Shown here: positions 52,951 to 61,854 of the stretch, in pieces
How the letters are laid out: every line of letters begins with the position of its first letter
Position numbering within the stretch: the first letter of the stretch is position 1
DNA from: Flavobacterium johnsoniae
GTDB lineage: Bacteria > Bacteroidota > Bacteroidia > Flavobacteriales > Flavobacteriaceae
Reading direction: 5' to 3'
Assembly (NCBI RefSeq): GCF_030388325.1
Contig: NZ_CP103794.1
Location: 1,922,001 to 1,986,000, forward strand
Length of the DNA stretch: 64,000 bases
The notes under the pieces: model-generated
Databases searched by the model: none
The model's input: the letters and a program-made list of their open reading frames with translations, nothing else
Told to the model about the DNA's origin: nothing
Position numbers and translations under genes: made by a program

Positions 52951-54102
52951 ATGGAATTTGATTTTCTAGAACCAGTTAATGATGCGATTGTAAAATTCGT
53001 TGGAGGACTGTCTTCGCAAGAGCTTGGAAGTAAAATTGTTTTTCATACACAAGAACAATTTCCAGATATAGAACAAATTAATATTGCTATAATTGGTGTT
53101 TTAGAAGATCGTACAAACATCAATATGGTTAATGAAGTTAATCTTACTGCTGTTCGTAAAAAATTATATAGTATGTTTCCAGGTAATTGGGATGCTTCAA
53201 TTGCTGACTTAGGAGATATACTTGCTGGTGATTCTGTTGAGGATACTTACTTCGCATTGAAAAAAGTTACAGCCTCTTTGATCAAGAATAAAGTGATTCC
53301 TATAGTCCTGGGAGGTTCTCAGGATTTAACCTATGCTTTGTATCGTGCTTACGATGACTTAGAGCAAATGGTTAATTTAGTTGCGGTCGATAATAAATTT
53401 GATTTTGGAAAAGAAAATGAGTCGGTTTCAGCTAATTCGTATCTTACTAAAATAATTATTGATGAACCAAATAATCTTTTTAATTACTGTAATATAGGCT
53501 ATCAGACTTATTATAATTCGCAAGAAGAAATCGACTTAATCCAAAAGTTGTTTTTTGATGCTTATCGATTGGGCGAAATCTCTAATAAAATCACTTTGGC
53601 TGAGCCTGTTTTTAGAGATGCAGATTTGGTGAGTATCGATTTAAATTCTGTAAAATCTTCAGCTTCAGGAAACACAGTAACATTTGAACCCAATGGTTTT
53701 AATGGCAAAGAAATTTGTGCTTTAGCAAGATACGCTGGTATTAGTGATAAAGTTACTTCTTTTGGTGTTTTTAATCATAATAGTACAATGGCAGAATCTG
53801 TAATTATTTCGCAGATTGTGTGGTATTTTATTGAAGGATATCACTACCGTTCAAAAGAATATCCTTTCGGAAGTCGCGCCAATTATTTGAAGTATATTGT
53901 CCCGCTTGAAGATGAAGAACTTATATTTTATAAAAGTGACAAAACGGATCGTTGGTGGATTGAAATTCCATTTGAATCAAATGGCAGCAATAAATTAAAA
54001 AGAAATACGTTATTACCCTGTTCTTATGATGAATACTTGGCCGCTTGCAATCAGGAATTGCCAGAAAGATGGTGGAAAGCGCAGCGTAAAAATGCTTTGT
54101 AA
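52951..54102 (+). CDS. Arginase/formimidoylglutamase-fold protein with degenerate metal site
   Basis: A 383-residue ureohydrolase-fold protein. IPIVLGGSQDLTYALYRAY corresponds to the GGDHS region, LVAVDNKFDFG to DAHxD, and LVSIDLNSVKSSA to DxDxxDP; in each the Mn-binding His or Asp residues are largely replaced, so hydrolase activity is doubtful. Automatic pipelines tend to call such proteins formimidoylglutamase. It begins right after the shifted topA tail and precedes gldK by 262 bp. I infer a non-catalytic role; nothing in the window says which. Confidence 0.75.
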   Translation: MEFDFLEPVNDAIVKFVGGLSSQELGSKIVFHTQEQFPDIEQINIAIIGVLEDRTNINMVNEVNLTAVRKKLYSMFPGNWDASIADLGDILAGDSVEDTYFALKKVTASLIKNKVIPIVLGGSQDLTYALYRAYDDLEQMVNLVAVDNKFDFGKENESVSANSYLTKIIIDEPNNLFNYCNIGYQTYYNSQEEIDLIQKLFFDAYRLGEISNKITLAEPVFRDADLVSIDLNSVKSSASGNTVTFEPNGFNGKEICALARYAGISDKVTSFGVFNHNSTMAESVIISQIVWYFIEGYHYRSKEYPFGSRANYLKYIVPLEDEELIFYKSDKTDRWWIEIPFESNGSNKLKRNTLLPCSYDEYLAACNQELPERWWKAQRKNAL

Positions 54103-54261
54103 TTTGAAAACTTAAGGTAAATCTTAATTTTTTAAAAAATAAGAAAAATAGTTAAATTGAATTAGTGAGAAAATGATTACATATGATAAAAATTAACGTT
54201 TTACATCGATTTTTTGACACAGTTTATCGATAAAATATTTTTTTTTTATTTTATTTAACAT

Positions 54262-54269
54262 TATTTTTG
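54262..54269 (+). promoter_or_regulatory. -7 element of the gldKLMNO operon
   Basis: TATTTTTG, exact TAnnTTTG match, 95 bp before the gldK ATG, giving a leader of about 90 nt. No convincing -33 element. Confidence 0.5.
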
Positions 54270-54364
54270 AACGGTAAAATAAATTTCGCAAGTAGTATTG
54301 TTTTTTAGATAAATAATAAATACGTTTACGGACTTTTAATAATGAATAGATAATCCAAATTTAT

Positions 54365-55771
54365 ATGAAGAAGTTTATTGCATTTGCAGCAATGTTAACA
54401 CTGGTAATTGGCTGTGGTAAGTCAGGTGACAAAGGTGAATTAGTTGGTGTTACAGGAGGGAAATGGCATCCTGAAAAACCTTATGGAATGACTTTGGTTC
54501 CGGGTGGATCTTTTATTATGGGTAAATCAGACGCGGATTTAGCTAATGTGGAAGATGCTCCAACTAAAACTGTAACTGTTCGTTCATTTTATATGGATGA
54601 AACTGAGATTACAAATAGTGAGTATCGTCAATTTGTAGAATGGGTAAAAGATTCTACAATGAGAGTTCGTTTAGCAATTTTAGCAGATGAAACTGGACAA
54701 AAAAGTACGGGAGATAAAGGTAAAAAAAGCGGAAGTATTGCTGATTATGCTTTTAATGATTCTGATCCAGAAAAAATGACAGCTTACGATAAATATATGT
54801 ACGATAACTATTATAGTGTTGGTACAAAAGATGATCCATATGCTGGAAGAAAATTAAATAAAAAAGTAAAATTAATTAAAGATACTAAAGCATATCCAGA
54901 TGAATATTATGCTGAGGTAATGGATTCTATGTACTTGCCAATTGAAGAATCTTACAACGGATTAAGAACAATTGACGTAAATAAATTGAAATTCCGTTAT
55001 TCTTGGATGGATATTCAAGCTGCTGCAAAAGCTAAAGTTGGAAAAAGAAGTGACTTCGTTAAAACAGAACAGGTGAATGTATATCCTGATACTGCAGTTT
55101 GGATTAAAGATTTTGCTTATTCATATAATGAACCAATGCATAATGACTATTTCTGGCACAAAGCTTACGGAGAATATCCTGTAGTTGGTGTGACTTGGAA
55201 ACAAGCAAAAGCTTTCTGTGCTTGGAGAACTTTAAACAAAAATAGCTACATCAAATCTAAGAAAAAAGGTCGTGATCTTGTAAATGCTTTCAGATTACCA
55301 ACTGAGGCGGAATGGGAATACGCCGCTAGAGGTGGTCTAGAATCTGCAACTTACCCTTGGGGTGGTCCTTACACTAAAAGCGATAGAGGTTGTTTCTTAG
55401 CAAACTTCAAACCAAGTAGAGGTGATTATGCTGCTGATGAAGCTTTGTATACTGTTGAAGCAAAATCATACGAAGTAAACGGTTACGGATTGTACAACAT
55501 GGCAGGAAACGTTTCAGAGTGGACAGATTCAGCTTACAATCCAAACGCTTACGAATATGTTTCTACAATGAATCCAAACGTAATTGATGGTAAAAACCAA
55601 AGAAAAGTTGTTCGTGGAGGTTCTTGGAAAGATGTTGCTTATTTCTTGCAAGTAAGTACTCGTGACCACGAATACGCTGATTCAGCTAGAAGTTATATCG
55701 GTTTCAGAACTGTACAAGATTACATGGGAACTCAAGTAACTGGTAACGGAAACGGAAGCAAAAGAAAGTAA
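54365..55771 (+). CDS. gldK: Type IX secretion/gliding lipoprotein GldK
   Basis: A 468-residue outer-membrane lipoprotein; signal FAAMLTLVIGC gives lipidated Cys17. The body has the formylglycine-generating-enzyme-like fold (MTLVPGGSFIMGKSDAD at the start, RLPTEAEWEYAARGG and GYGLYNMAGNVSEW, VRGGSWKD later) split by an insert. With GldN it forms the periplasmic ring of the type IX secretion system. First gene of gldKLMNO. Confidence 0.96.
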   Translation: MKKFIAFAAMLTLVIGCGKSGDKGELVGVTGGKWHPEKPYGMTLVPGGSFIMGKSDADLANVEDAPTKTVTVRSFYMDETEITNSEYRQFVEWVKDSTMRVRLAILADETGQKSTGDKGKKSGSIADYAFNDSDPEKMTAYDKYMYDNYYSVGTKDDPYAGRKLNKKVKLIKDTKAYPDEYYAEVMDSMYLPIEESYNGLRTIDVNKLKFRYSWMDIQAAAKAKVGKRSDFVKTEQVNVYPDTAVWIKDFAYSYNEPMHNDYFWHKAYGEYPVVGVTWKQAKAFCAWRTLNKNSYIKSKKKGRDLVNAFRLPTEAEWEYAARGGLESATYPWGGPYTKSDRGCFLANFKPSRGDYAADEALYTVEAKSYEVNGYGLYNMAGNVSEWTDSAYNPNAYEYVSTMNPNVIDGKNQRKVVRGGSWKDVAYFLQVSTRDHEYADSARSYIGFRTVQDYMGTQVTGNGNGSKRK

Positions 55772-55826
55772 TTTTATAATTTTATCAATATCCAACAAAT
55801 CTATTTAAAACCTAAAAAAAAGTATT

Positions 55827-56474
55827 ATGGCATTATTAAGTAAAAAAGCAATGAATTTCGCTTATGGTATGGGAGCGGCAGTGGTAATTATTGGAGCTTT
55901 ATTCAAAATTACTCACTTTGAACTTGGACCTTTAACAGGAACAGTTATGCTGTCAATTGGATTGGTTACTGAGGCATTAATTTTTGCTCTTTCTGCTTTC
56001 GAACCAGTTGAAGACGAATTAGATTGGACTTTAGTTTATCCAGAATTGGCTAACGGACAAGCTAGAAAAAAAGAAGCTAAAGCTGAAAACCCAACTGAGG
56101 CTCAAGGATTATTATCTCAAAAATTAGATACATTATTAAAAGAAGCTAAAATTGACGGTGAATTAATGTCAAGTTTAGGAAATAGTATCAAAAACTTCGA
56201 ATCTGCTGCAAAAGGAATTGCTCCAACTGTAGATTCAATCGCAGGACAAAAGAAATATTCTGAAGAATTATCTGTTGCTGCTGCTCAAATGGAATCATTA
56301 AACAGTTTATATAAAGTACAGTTAGAAAGCGCTTCTAGAAACGCTGAGGCTAACAAAGAAATCGCTGAAAACGCTTCTAAATTAAAAGAACAAATGGCGT
56401 CTATGACTGCAAACATTGCTTCTTTAAATAGTGTTTATGGTGGTATGCTTTCTGCAATGAGTAACAAAGGATAA
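55827..56474 (+). CDS. gldL: Type IX secretion/gliding motor protein GldL
   Basis: A 215-residue inner-membrane protein with two membrane segments (about residues 14-28 and 36-57) and a cytoplasmic helical domain. The buried acidic residue Glu49 in LVTEALIF lies in the second segment at the position known to be needed for proton-driven rotation. GldL and GldM form the motor that powers secretion and gliding. The cytoplasmic part is a long coiled-coil-like region. Confidence 0.95.
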   Translation: MALLSKKAMNFAYGMGAAVVIIGALFKITHFELGPLTGTVMLSIGLVTEALIFALSAFEPVEDELDWTLVYPELANGQARKKEAKAENPTEAQGLLSQKLDTLLKEAKIDGELMSSLGNSIKNFESAAKGIAPTVDSIAGQKKYSEELSVAAAQMESLNSLYKVQLESASRNAEANKEIAENASKLKEQMASMTANIASLNSVYGGMLSAMSNKG

Positions 56475-56525
56475 TTAGTTTTTAACTAATATTAAATTTA
56501 TTAATAAAGAACTAATTAGAAAAAA

Positions 56526-58067
56526 ATGGCAGGAGGAAAATTAACCCCTAGACAGAAGATGATTAACCTGATGTATCTGGTTTTCATCGCGATGTTAGCA
56601 ATGAACGTATCAAAAGAAGTTATTTCTGCTTTTGGTTTGATGAATGAGAAATTTGAAAGTGCAAATACTACTTCAACGGAAACAAACGCAGGTTTATTAA
56701 CATCTTTAGATCAGAAAGCTGCTGAAGCAAAAGGAGAATTTGCTATTGCAGCAGTTACTGCTCACAAAGTAGAAACAATTACAAAAGATTTTTATGATTA
56801 TATAGCTACTCTAAAAGCTCAGGCTGTTAAAGGTTTTGAAGTTGAAAAAGAAACTGGAAAAATGCCTTACGAGTCTATGGATAGAGGAGATAATATCGAC
56901 GACTGGTTTACAGGAGACGGTTACACTAAAAAAGGTAACGAAATTATTTCTAAAATCGAAAAGTATAAAGCTGATATCAAAGCTGCTTTAGGAACGGATA
57001 AAAAATACGCAGCAATTATTGCTGAGGTTGAAAAGAAATTTGATGTTTCTGATGTAAAAAATAAAGAAGGAATCAAAGAAAAGTATTTAGCTTATCACTT
57101 TAAAGGATTCCCAGCAATTGCAACAGCTGCAAAATTATCAACTTGGCAAAATGATGTTAAAAAGACTGAGGCTGACGTTTATAACAGTGCTTTAGGAAAA
57201 GCTGCGGTTGCTGCTGCTTCTTACAGTAACTATCAAGCGATTGTTGTTTTAGATAAAAATGCATATTTCCAAGGAGAAAAAGTTACAGGTAAAGTTGTTT
57301 TAGGTCGTTATGATGAAAACACTAAACCTACTTCATTCCAAGGTCCAGGACAAATCGTTAATGGACAAGCTGTTATCTCATTAACTGCTGGTGGAGTTGG
57401 AGAGCAAAATATCAATGGACAATTTACATTCTTAGAGGATGGTAAAAATATTCCTTTGAAATTTGCAGGAAAATATGTTGTAGTTCCAAGACCAAATTCT
57501 GCTACAATTTCTGCTGATAAAATGAATGTAGTTTATAGAGGTGTTGTTAACCCAATCTCTGTATCATTCGCTGGTGTTGCTGATAATAAAGTGATAGCTA
57601 GTGCTCCAGGATTATCTTCAGCTGGAAAACCAGGAAAATATAACATGAGCCCAGGACAAGGTACTGAAGCTACAATTTCTGTAACTGGTACATTGCCAAA
57701 TGGTGAAAAAGTATCAGACAAGAAAACATTCAGAATTAAAGGTATTCCTGGTCCAACAGGAACAATCAGAGGAGAAATGGGAGTTGTTAAAGGTCCTAAA
57801 TCTAACTTAGAGATTGCTACTATTGGAGCTAAATTACTTGATTTTGATTTTGAAGTTGGTTTAGATGTTGTTGGATTCAATATGAAGATTGCTGGACAAC
57901 CTACAGTTGTTGTTACAGGAAACAAAATGAATGCACAATGTAAACAAGTACTTTCAAGAGCAGGTAAAGGAGACCAAGTTACTATTTCTGAAATTAAAAC
58001 TAAACTTGTTGGAGCTGGTAGTTATTTATTGCCAAGAACTGCTCCGGTAATTTACGAAATACAATAA
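56526..58067 (+). CDS. gldM: Type IX secretion/gliding motor protein GldM
   Basis: A 513-residue protein with one N-terminal membrane segment (INLMYLVFIAMLAMNV, about residues 13-28) and a large periplasmic shaft of four domains. Arg9 in KLTPRQKM sits before the membrane helix, as in characterised GldM where it pairs with GldL Glu49. The mature region reaches across the periplasm to the GldK-GldN ring. Gly/Pro-rich loops at residues 340-430 separate the last domains. Confidence 0.95.
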   Translation: MAGGKLTPRQKMINLMYLVFIAMLAMNVSKEVISAFGLMNEKFESANTTSTETNAGLLTSLDQKAAEAKGEFAIAAVTAHKVETITKDFYDYIATLKAQAVKGFEVEKETGKMPYESMDRGDNIDDWFTGDGYTKKGNEIISKIEKYKADIKAALGTDKKYAAIIAEVEKKFDVSDVKNKEGIKEKYLAYHFKGFPAIATAAKLSTWQNDVKKTEADVYNSALGKAAVAAASYSNYQAIVVLDKNAYFQGEKVTGKVVLGRYDENTKPTSFQGPGQIVNGQAVISLTAGGVGEQNINGQFTFLEDGKNIPLKFAGKYVVVPRPNSATISADKMNVVYRGVVNPISVSFAGVADNKVIASAPGLSSAGKPGKYNMSPGQGTEATISVTGTLPNGEKVSDKKTFRIKGIPGPTGTIRGEMGVVKGPKSNLEIATIGAKLLDFDFEVGLDVVGFNMKIAGQPTVVVTGNKMNAQCKQVLSRAGKGDQVTISEIKTKLVGAGSYLLPRTAPVIYEIQ

Positions 58068-58111
58068 TAAAGTAGTGAAAACTACATTCAATATCTTATA
58101 ATGATACCACG

Positions 58112-59101
58112 ATGAAAGTAAGAAATTTTTTAATAGCTATTGTTTCTATCGCTGGAGGTTTTGCTTCTAATGCGCAATCTAATTTGCTTAATGCTAAGAC
58201 GCCAGCTCAGATTGGACTTAAAACTCCTGCTCAATTGATATCTGATAATGATAAGCCTTTGGCTTATGGTTATGTAGATGATAGAGATATTTTGATGGGA
58301 AAAACTACATGGGAAATCATTGACTTAAATGAGAAAATCAATTTTCCATTATACTTTCCGGTAGATACAGCTAATATTGGTGCTAATAGACGTTCTCTAT
58401 ACGACGTTTTGACTAAAGCTATTAAAGGTGGAAAAATAACTGAAGTGTATACAGATAGTTATTTCAATACTAAAAAATCTATGAAAGACATCGAAGGATC
58501 TTTATCTCGTATTGATACAACAGATGCTGGTAGAGAGTTGATTAACCAATATCCAGATGACTACAAATCACGTGTTGTGAAGAAAAAAGTGGTTTCTGGT
58601 AAAGGAAAAAACAAAAGTGTGTCTTATGTTGAAGAAACAGTTGGACCAACAAGAACGGTTCCTGCTGAATACATTTTGAAACAAGATTTAACTGCTGCTG
58701 ATGTTACTCAGTATAAAGTAAAAGGATACTGGTATTTTGACAAACGTCAAAGTGAATTGAAATATCGTTTACTAGGAATTTGTCCAGTTACTCCTGATGT
58801 TTATACTATGAATAGTGATGAAAAGGATTATATTGAATTGTTCTGGGTTTTCTTCCCAAATGCTAGGGAAGCATTGCACGAAGCAAAAGCTTTTAATGAC
58901 AACAATTCAGCTCTTCCAATTTCATTTGATCAGATTTTAAATTCAAGACGTTTTAATGCTGTTGTTTACAAAGAAGAAAATCTTTATGGAGACCGCGCTA
59001 TTAGCGATTACATGAAAGACAATGCACAGAATCAGTTGTTAGAATCTGAAAGAGTGAAAGAAAAAATTCGCAATTTCGAACAAGATATGTGGAACTACTA
59101 A
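58112..59101 (+). CDS. gldN: Type IX secretion/gliding protein GldN
   Basis: A 329-residue periplasmic protein with signal peptide (FLIAIVSIAGGFASNAQS). Conserved blocks are DRDILMGKTTWEIIDLNEKINFPLYFP and YWYFDKRQSELKYRLLGICPV. It partners GldK in the ring complex. A hairpin terminator follows at 59126-59163, and a close paralogue lies 181 bp downstream. Confidence 0.94.
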   Translation: MKVRNFLIAIVSIAGGFASNAQSNLLNAKTPAQIGLKTPAQLISDNDKPLAYGYVDDRDILMGKTTWEIIDLNEKINFPLYFPVDTANIGANRRSLYDVLTKAIKGGKITEVYTDSYFNTKKSMKDIEGSLSRIDTTDAGRELINQYPDDYKSRVVKKKVVSGKGKNKSVSYVEETVGPTRTVPAEYILKQDLTAADVTQYKVKGYWYFDKRQSELKYRLLGICPVTPDVYTMNSDEKDYIELFWVFFPNAREALHEAKAFNDNNSALPISFDQILNSRRFNAVVYKEENLYGDRAISDYMKDNAQNQLLESERVKEKIRNFEQDMWNY

Positions 59102-59125
59102 GTTGATACATTGCATAATAATTAT

Positions 59126-59163
59126 AAAAACTCTTGCTACCTTTGTAGTAAGAGTTTTTTTTT
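59126..59163 (+). terminator. Terminator after gldN
   Basis: CTCTTGCTAC (59131-59140) pairs with GTAGTAAGAG (59145-59154), one G-U pair, followed by nine T. The same hairpin sequence stands after gldO, so it was duplicated with the gene. Confidence 0.9.
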
Positions 59164-59282
59164 GTTTAAAAAGTAGCCCCAATTTTAATCATCTTTTTAA
59201 TAATTTACTACATTTGTATTATGTAGGAAAAAGAACACAATATATTTTAAAAAGTTACGTTTAATTTCTTGTAATATAAATC

Positions 59283-60275
59283 ATGATGAAAATAAAAGTT
59301 TTTTTAATAGCTATTGTTTCTGTTGTTGGGAGCTATACTTCTAAAGCACAGTCTAATTTACTTAATGCTAAAACTGCTGACCAAATTGGAATAAAAACAG
59401 CGGCGCAGTTAGTATCGGATAATGATAAGCCATTGGCGTACGGTTATGTAAATGATAGAGATATTTTGATGGGGAAAACTGTTTGGGAGATTATTGATTT
59501 AAACGAAAAGATCAATTTTCCTTTATATTTCCCTGTAGATACTGCGAATATCGGTCCAGATAGACGTTCACTTTATGATGTTTTAACTAAAGCAATAAAA
59601 GATGGTAAGATAACTGAAGTTTATACGGATAGTTATTTTAATACAAAAAAATCATTGAAGGATATTCAAGGAGCTTTATCTCGTGTAGATACAACTGATG
59701 CGGGTAGAGAATTAATTAATCAATATCCGGATGATTATAGATCTCGGGTGGTTAAGAAAAAAGTAGTTACAGGAAAGGGAAAAAATAAGAGTGTATCTTA
59801 TGTTGAGGAAACGGTTGGGCCTACAAGAACAGTTCCGGCTGAATATATTTTGAAACAGGATTTAACTGCGGCAGATGTTAGCCAATATAAGATTAAAGGT
59901 TTTTGGTATTTTGACAAACGTCAAAGTGAGTTGAAATATCGTTTGCTTGGCATTTGTCCTGTTACTCCAGACGTTTATACGATGAATAGTGATGAGAAAG
60001 ATTATATCGAACTTTTTTGGGTTTTCTTTCCGAATGCGCGAGATGTTCTGCATGAAGCAAAAGCTTTTAACGACCAAAATTCAGCGCTTCCTATTTCATT
60101 TGATCAGATTTTAAACTCAAGAAGATTTAATAGCGTTATATATAAAGAAGAGAACGTGTATGGAGATAGAGAAATTAAAGATTATATACGTGATGATGCT
60201 CAAAGTCAATTGCTGGAATCTGAAAGAGTAAAAGAGAAGATTCGTAATTTTGAAGAAGATATGTGGAATTACTAA
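59283..60275 (+). CDS. gldO: GldN paralogue GldO
   Basis: A 330-residue exported protein colinear with GldN; the two differ at only a few dozen positions, most in the signal peptide and the last 60 residues. Signal peptide FLIAIVSVVGSYTSKAQS. F. johnsoniae also carries gldN-gldO in tandem, and the two are partly redundant in secretion and gliding. Synonymous differences are many, so the duplication is not recent. A terminator between the genes could set a lower level for gldO, or gldO may have its own promoter in the 181-bp gap. Confidence 0.92.
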   Translation: MMKIKVFLIAIVSVVGSYTSKAQSNLLNAKTADQIGIKTAAQLVSDNDKPLAYGYVNDRDILMGKTVWEIIDLNEKINFPLYFPVDTANIGPDRRSLYDVLTKAIKDGKITEVYTDSYFNTKKSLKDIQGALSRVDTTDAGRELINQYPDDYRSRVVKKKVVTGKGKNKSVSYVEETVGPTRTVPAEYILKQDLTAADVSQYKIKGFWYFDKRQSELKYRLLGICPVTPDVYTMNSDEKDYIELFWVFFPNARDVLHEAKAFNDQNSALPISFDQILNSRRFNSVIYKEENVYGDREIKDYIRDDAQSQLLESERVKEKIRNFEEDMWNY

Positions 60276-60296
60276 GACAGTAACTAAATTATAACC

Positions 60297-60331
60297 AAAA
60301 CTCTTGCTACCTTTGTAGTAAGAGTTTTTTT
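60297..60331 (+). terminator. Terminator after gldO
   Basis: Same stem as after gldN: CTCTTGCTAC (60301-60310) with GTAGTAAGAG (60315-60324), then T-run. Confidence 0.9.
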
Positions 60332-60352
60332 ATTTTACTTATACACTTCAAA

Positions 60353-61426
60353 ATGCTTGATTATTTAATTGTTGGATCTGGATTGGCTGGAATTTCTTTT
60401 GCCGAAGTTGCCCTTAAAAACAACAAAACTATTTTACTTATAGACGATAAATCGCAGAATTCTTCAAGAATTGCGGGTGGATTATATAATCCTGTTATTT
60501 TAAAGCGTTTTAGTGAAGTTTGGAATGCTAAAGAGCATTTGGTTTTAATGAATGAATTCTATGATCAAGTTGAAGATAAATTAAAGGAAAAATTCAATTA
60601 TAAAATGCCTATTCTTCGAAAGTTTTTTTCAATTGAAGAACAGAATAATTGGTTTGCTGCTTCAGATAAAATAAATTTAGCACCTTTTTTATCAACGAAG
60701 TTAATTACAAAAAAATATCAAAGTATTGATTCTCCGCATGATTATGGAGAAGTTTTGCATACAGGTTATGTTAAGACCAGACAATTGTTAGAAAGCTACA
60801 ACACTTATTTAAAAGAAAATAATTTACTTCTGGAAGAATCTTTTCATAGTTCTTTCTTAGAGATTCTTGATTCAGGAATTCAATATAAAAATATTAAAGC
60901 GCGTCATATCATATTTGCGGAAGGTTTTGGATTGCATAAAAATCCTTATTTTAATTATCTTCCTTTGGATGGAACAAAAGGCGAATTGTTTTTAATAAAA
61001 GCACCTGATTTGAAATTAGATCTGATTGTTAATACAAGTGTTTTTATTCTGCCAGTTGGAGGTAATTTATTTAAAGTTGGAGCGACTTATAATTGGCATG
61101 ATAAAACAGGTCTTCCGACAGAAGAAGGAAAACAAGAACTTGTAGACCGCATTAAGGAAATCATCACTTGCGATTTTGAAATTGTAAAACATTTTGCAGG
61201 TGTAAGACCAACGGTAGCCGACAGAAGACCTTTAATAGGTACTCATGAAGCATATAATTCTATTCATGTTCTTAACGGATTAGGAACACGAGGGGTAATG
61301 TTGGGGCCAGCATTGGCAAAAATGTTATATGAAAATATTGAAAATGGAACTCCAATAGACCGTGAGGCAGATATTAAGAGATTCCATAAAAGATATTTAA
61401 AAAGTCTTACTCCTGACCGGCCTTAG
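60353..61426 (+). CDS. FAD-dependent oxidoreductase (D-amino-acid oxidase-like)
   Basis: A 357-residue soluble flavoenzyme. The N-terminal dinucleotide-binding loop is YLIVGSGLAGISFAE, followed by GGLYNPV, typical of the DAO/glycine-oxidase family, and the C-terminal FAD contact is HVLNGLGTRGVMLGP. Oxidises amines or amino acids; substrate not clear. Its last 20 bases are also coding for the convergent DUF983 gene. Confidence 0.88.
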   Translation: MLDYLIVGSGLAGISFAEVALKNNKTILLIDDKSQNSSRIAGGLYNPVILKRFSEVWNAKEHLVLMNEFYDQVEDKLKEKFNYKMPILRKFFSIEEQNNWFAASDKINLAPFLSTKLITKKYQSIDSPHDYGEVLHTGYVKTRQLLESYNTYLKENNLLLEESFHSSFLEILDSGIQYKNIKARHIIFAEGFGLHKNPYFNYLPLDGTKGELFLIKAPDLKLDLIVNTSVFILPVGGNLFKVGATYNWHDKTGLPTEEGKQELVDRIKEIITCDFEIVKHFAGVRPTVADRRPLIGTHEAYNSIHVLNGLGTRGVMLGPALAKMLYENIENGTPIDREADIKRFHKRYLKSLTPDRP

Positions 61427-61790
61427 GATCATAAGAAACAAACATATTAATGTATAAGTTTCTTGATAGGCGTAACACGAAAGGAAATAGAACCACAAGC
61501 GTTAAAATAATTGCTAAAAACGATTGTTCGATAGTTGCTCCGAAAAAAACAAAAGAAACAATAAATGCAGCAATTCCGACTGCGACATTCAATGCGTAAC
61601 TAACATACATTGCACCGTAAAAAAATGAAGGTTCAATTTGATATTTGAATCCGCAATGGCTGCAATTTTCATTCATTTTTAGAACTTTAGTCAAATGAAG
61701 CGGATTTTTGTCTTCATACATGCTTTCTTTTTGGCATTTTGGACAACTTCCTGTTAAAATGCTATTTAGTTTCGATCCTTTTTTTAACAT
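61407..61790 (-). CDS. DUF983 membrane protein
   Basis: A 127-residue protein: a zinc-ribbon-like start (CPKCQKESMYED and CSHCGFKYQ, four Cys), then two membrane segments (ALNVAVGIAAFIVSFVFFG and LAIILTLVVLFPFVL). Members of DUF983 are widespread in Bacteroidetes and Alphaproteobacteria, function unknown. The start is ATG 61788-61790 (MLKKGSKLN); the upstream TTG lies inside the -7 element at 61806-61813. The 3' end overlaps the convergent oxidoreductase gene. Confidence 0.85.
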   Translation of the reverse strand: MLKKGSKLNSILTGSCPKCQKESMYEDKNPLHLTKVLKMNENCSHCGFKYQIEPSFFYGAMYVSYALNVAVGIAAFIVSFVFFGATIEQSFLAIILTLVVLFPFVLRLSRNLYINMFVSYDPKAGQE

Positions 61791-61805
61791 TTGCAAAAAT
61801 TTTAT

Positions 61806-61813
61806 CAAAGGTA
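61806..61813 (-). promoter_or_regulatory. -7 element of the DUF983 gene
   Basis: Minus-strand TACCTTTG, exact TAnnTTTG match, 15 bp before the ATG. Confidence 0.55.
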
Positions 61814-61854
61814 CATTTTTACGCCTTTATTTCTTGTAACAACAGTCACAAATT

